A stretch of DNA of 8,281 nucleotides from JBBSGA01 sp038254585 (GTDB taxonomy: Bacteria; Chloroflexota; Chloroflexia; Chloroflexales; Kallotenuaceae). The stretch covers positions 1 through 8,281 of the forward strand of contig JBBSGA010000290.1 in NCBI GenBank assembly GCA_038254585.1, given 5' to 3'. Numbering within the stretch: the first letter of the stretch is position 1; every line of letters starts with the position of its first letter. The translations under genes were made by a program, and so were the position numbers. This document shows positions 6,525-8,281 of this stretch, piece after piece. The notes beneath the pieces were generated by a model. It was not told where the DNA came from, did no database searches, and was given only the letters and a program-made list of their open reading frames with translations.

Positions 6525-6566
6525 GCACGAGGGCGCTGCCCGCTCCGCGTGGTAGCGCCCTCGTGC
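6525..6566. terminator. Long perfect hairpin between convergent genes, probable bidirectional terminator
   Basis: GCACGAGGGCGCT (6525-6537) and AGCGCCCTCGTGC (6554-6566) are perfect 13-base inverted copies. Three more pairs (one G-U or G-T, two C-G) can extend the stem to 16 with a 10-base loop at 6541-6550. The hairpin lies 94 bases past the stop of the DUF6232-like gene and 28 past the stop of the MFS gene, which face each other, so it could serve both. Neither strand has a T-run after the stem, so it is not a textbook intrinsic terminator. The rest of 6431-6594 shows nothing else. Confidence 0.6.
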
Positions 6567-6594
6567 CATTCGCCGCCGTTGCCGCCGCTCGAGG

Positions 6595-7911
6595 TCACGT
6601 GCCGGCGCCAGCCGCCGCTGCTATCTGTCGCGGCCGTGGATCGCGCACAAAGAAAGTCAACAGCACGAGCGAGGAAAAACCGCAGATGGCCGCGACGATG
6701 AACGCCAGTGGATAGCCCCCGGATTCCGCGAGCCAGCCCCCGATCACGGGCGCAAGGAGCGTTGCCGGCGCGATCAGCGTGCCATGCAGACCGAGGTAGG
6801 TGACGCGGTCGGCTGCCGGCGCAAATTCGACGACCATGTTGAGTGTCGTCGAGAAGAGCAAGCCACTAGCCGCGCCGATCAGCGAGAAGACGAGTGAGAA
6901 GCTGAGCGGCGATGTTGCCAGGAGGCTCAGCATCATCGCCAGGGCCTGGGCGAGCAGCGCGAACTGCAGCGAGCTTTTATAGCCTCGCCGGTCGGCGATC
7001 ATGCCGAAGAGCGGGGTTGTGAGCACCTGCGTGCCGAGCATCCAGGCAGTAAAGCGACCGACGACGCTCTCGGGCAGCCCGCGTTGCTCAGTCGCGTAGA
7101 TGACCACGAAGGCAACGGCCATACCGGCCAGAGCGCTGAGAATCCGGACGACGATGAAGATGCTGAAGTCGCGGTCTTGCCGCAGCAGCACCGGAAGCTG
7201 CCGGATATACGTGCGTATAGACGTGCCGGGCGCTCGCTCCTCGCTGATCGGCTCGCGAATCGTGGCCAGCGCCAGGAACGATGCGAGCATGCAGACGCTG
7301 GCCGCGGCGAAGCAGGCCGCGAAATTGTAGGGGAACGCAAACTCGGCCAGCATGCGCTCGGCGGCCAGCCCACCGCCGACGCCCAGTAGACCGCTCAGGG
7401 CGCCGCTCCAGCCAAAGAGCTTGCCGCGCATGCGTAGAGGCGTGACCCGGGCGATGATATCCATCCAAGCGGGCGTGCAGATGCCGCCCGCGAGGCCAAA
7501 AATCGCCAGGAGACAGGCCGTAAGACCAAGCATTGCAGCCGGATAGCGCGGCGCCAGGACGATGCAGGCAATCGCGAGAACGGGCCAGGGCAGCCGCTCG
7601 CCAAGCGTCATTTTCAGGAGGAACGGGAGCTTGCACTCCAGCGGGGCGATGTAGGGGGCTGCGAAGAGCGGTGGCAGCACCTGGCCGGTCTGCACAAGGG
7701 CCGGAATGAGGCCGACGACGAGCGGGGAGCCGCCGAGCTGCCGGATGAACACCGGCATGATCGTGCTCATCGAGACGAAGGCCAGCCCAAGCGAAAAGAA
7801 CATGACGTCGACGAAGTTCGCCGCAAAGTTGCGCTGCCAATGTGGTGGCAGCGGCTCGTCGCCTGGCAGCCGGTCGATGCTCCGCTCGACCACGGCTTCG
7901 GTCTGCGCCAT
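6595..7911 (-). CDS. Major facilitator superfamily (MFS) transporter
   Basis: The protein is 438 residues from the ATG at 7911, the usual length for a 12-helix MFS carrier, with long hydrophobic segments throughout and short charged loops. The loop between helices 8 and 9 carries the conserved MFS motif GMIADRRGYKSS (about residues 303-314). The first half has the related PLRMRGKLFG (about 158-167) in the loop before helix 5. A hydrophilic centre (REPISEERAPGTSIRTYIRQ, about 219-238) separates the two six-helix halves. The substrate is unknown; general drug or metabolite efflux is the default guess for such proteins. An in-frame TTG at 7950 would add 13 residues, but the promoter upstream would leave it a leader of only about five bases. 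The ATG has a GGAGAGGAG tract ending 13 bases upstream, a rather long spacing. The gene stands alone with its own promoter and converges with the DUF6232-like gene. Confidence 0.92.
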   Translation of the reverse strand: MAQTEAVVERSIDRLPGDEPLPPHWQRNFAANFVDVMFFSLGLAFVSMSTIMPVFIRQLGGSPLVVGLIPALVQTGQVLPPLFAAPYIAPLECKLPFLLKMTLGERLPWPVLAIACIVLAPRYPAAMLGLTACLLAIFGLAGGICTPAWMDIIARVTPLRMRGKLFGWSGALSGLLGVGGGLAAERMLAEFAFPYNFAACFAAASVCMLASFLALATIREPISEERAPGTSIRTYIRQLPVLLRQDRDFSIFIVVRILSALAGMAVAFVVIYATEQRGLPESVVGRFTAWMLGTQVLTTPLFGMIADRRGYKSSLQFALLAQALAMMLSLLATSPLSFSLVFSLIGAASGLLFSTTLNMVVEFAPAADRVTYLGLHGTLIAPATLLAPVIGGWLAESGGYPLAFIVAAICGFSSLVLLTFFVRDPRPRQIAAAAGAGT

Positions 7912-7961
7912 CGTGTAGTCTGCGCTCCTCTCCGCTCCCTCACAGGGCAAAATGACCAGCC

Positions 7962-7990
7962 ACTCTACCCGGCGCCGCCCTCGCTGTCAA
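7962..7990 (-). promoter_or_regulatory. Sigma-70 type promoter of the MFS gene
   Basis: On the minus strand a perfect -35 box TTGACA (7985-7990) is followed after exactly 17 bases by TAGAGT (4 of 6 matches to the -10 consensus, 7962-7967). Transcription would begin near 7955, about 44 bases before the ATG at 7911. This is the clearest promoter in the window and supports the ATG over the upstream TTG as the MFS start. Confidence 0.65.
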
Positions 7991-8093
7991 ACACGACACC
8001 GGCCAGTCCCGCGTATAAGGTACGTTGAACTGAGCGCTTCGCGCAGGTAGTCCCATTCGCCGGCCCGTCGCTCCTTCTGCCACCGCTCCCACC

Positions 8094-8281
8094 CTGTGTG
8101 ACGATCTTCCTGTCGGGGGTTATTCCCACCCGGCAGGCGGTCTCTCGCCCAAGACCCAGGCCAGCTATCTCTTCGCCGTCCAGCAGTTCGCCCAGTACTA
8201 CGGCAAATCGCCCGCCCTGATCACGGAGGACGAACTCCGCCAATACTTCCTTTATCTCTCGACGGTCAAGCGTGTTTCCCC
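8094..8281 (+). CDS. N-terminal part of a tyrosine recombinase/integrase, cut by the window edge and without a normal start
   Basis: The plus strand in this frame encodes GGLSPKTQASYLFAVQQF (from about 8136), then AQYYGKSPALITEDELRQY and FLYLSTVKRVS up to the edge. This is the SAM-like core-binding domain found at the start of tyrosine site-specific recombinases (phage integrase N-terminal type), of the kind often carried by mobile elements. The catalytic Arg...His-x-x-Arg...Tyr domain would lie beyond 8281. The frame is open back to 8034, just after a TGA, yet contains no ATG, GTG or TTG; only a CTG at 8094 and an ATT at 8055 could serve. Homologues normally start some 10-20 residues before the SPKT motif, close to 8094-8100, where GTGs exist only in other frames (8096 and 8098). 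Either a rare start is used or the 5' end is damaged. No insertion-sequence ends are visible in the window. Confidence 0.65.
   Translation, partial: MCDDLPVGGYSHPAGGLSPKTQASYLFAVQQFAQYYGKSPALITEDELRQYFLYLSTVKRVS

Noticed and set aside
7088..7840. A 250-codon open frame on the minus strand
   Set aside because: It sits in another frame of the MFS transporter gene; its low-complexity Arg/Ala-rich translation has no membrane segments or motifs.
7912..7950. TTG at 7950 as an alternative start of the MFS transporter
   Set aside because: It would leave a leader of only about five bases from the strong promoter and adds a polar segment with no family counterpart; the ATG at 7911 is preferred.
7965..8243. 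A 92-codon open frame on the minus strand at the right edge
   Set aside because: It is antisense to the integrase-like domain at 8136-8281 and runs over the TTGACA promoter of the MFS gene; the integrase reading has family motifs and this does not.

Overview
The window is high-GC DNA (individual 60-base stretches I counted range from about 50% to over 70%). It looks like a chromosomal segment of a Chloroflexota (Chloroflexi) bacterium. The best lineage clue is the secreted serine hydrolase at 884-2479. Its N-terminal half carries a module I recognise from many Chloroflexota extracytoplasmic proteins (the 'YLDKARMEV ... GLLVRELISG' and 'FERRVLTYTPDNPTGWQVEWGNVG' signatures). This assignment rests on recall of the family, not on a search.

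Layout. The left part (1-5834) is all on the minus strand. In the order of transcription it runs: a neutral-ceramidase-like amidohydrolase (4521-5834); a DegT/DnrJ/EryC1/StrS sugar aminotransferase whose start overlaps the ceramidase stop (3265-4521); a small PAP2-type membrane phosphatase with clearly lower GC (2693-3199); a secreted beta-lactamase-fold serine hydrolase (884-2479); and a two-domain GNAT acetyltransferase that runs off the left edge (1-839). A divergent promoter region (about 5835-6034) separates this block from a small DUF6232-like membrane protein on the plus strand (6035-6430). That gene converges on an MFS transporter on the minus strand (6595-7911), with a perfect 13-bp inverted repeat between the two. 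The right edge (to 8281) holds the first part of a tyrosine recombinase on the plus strand that lacks any usual in-frame start codon.

How the genes work together. Only the ceramidase-like/aminotransferase pair shows clear co-translation, and it is the most pathway-like unit: one enzyme would install an amino group on a keto-sugar or inosose, and the other belongs to a family that hydrolyses amide bonds. The serine hydrolase and PAP2 phosphatase are both envelope-related, but each has its own plausible promoter. The remaining genes look like independent accessory genes. No RNA genes, CRISPR arrays or complete insertion sequences were seen. No stretch longer than 300 bases lacks a gene.
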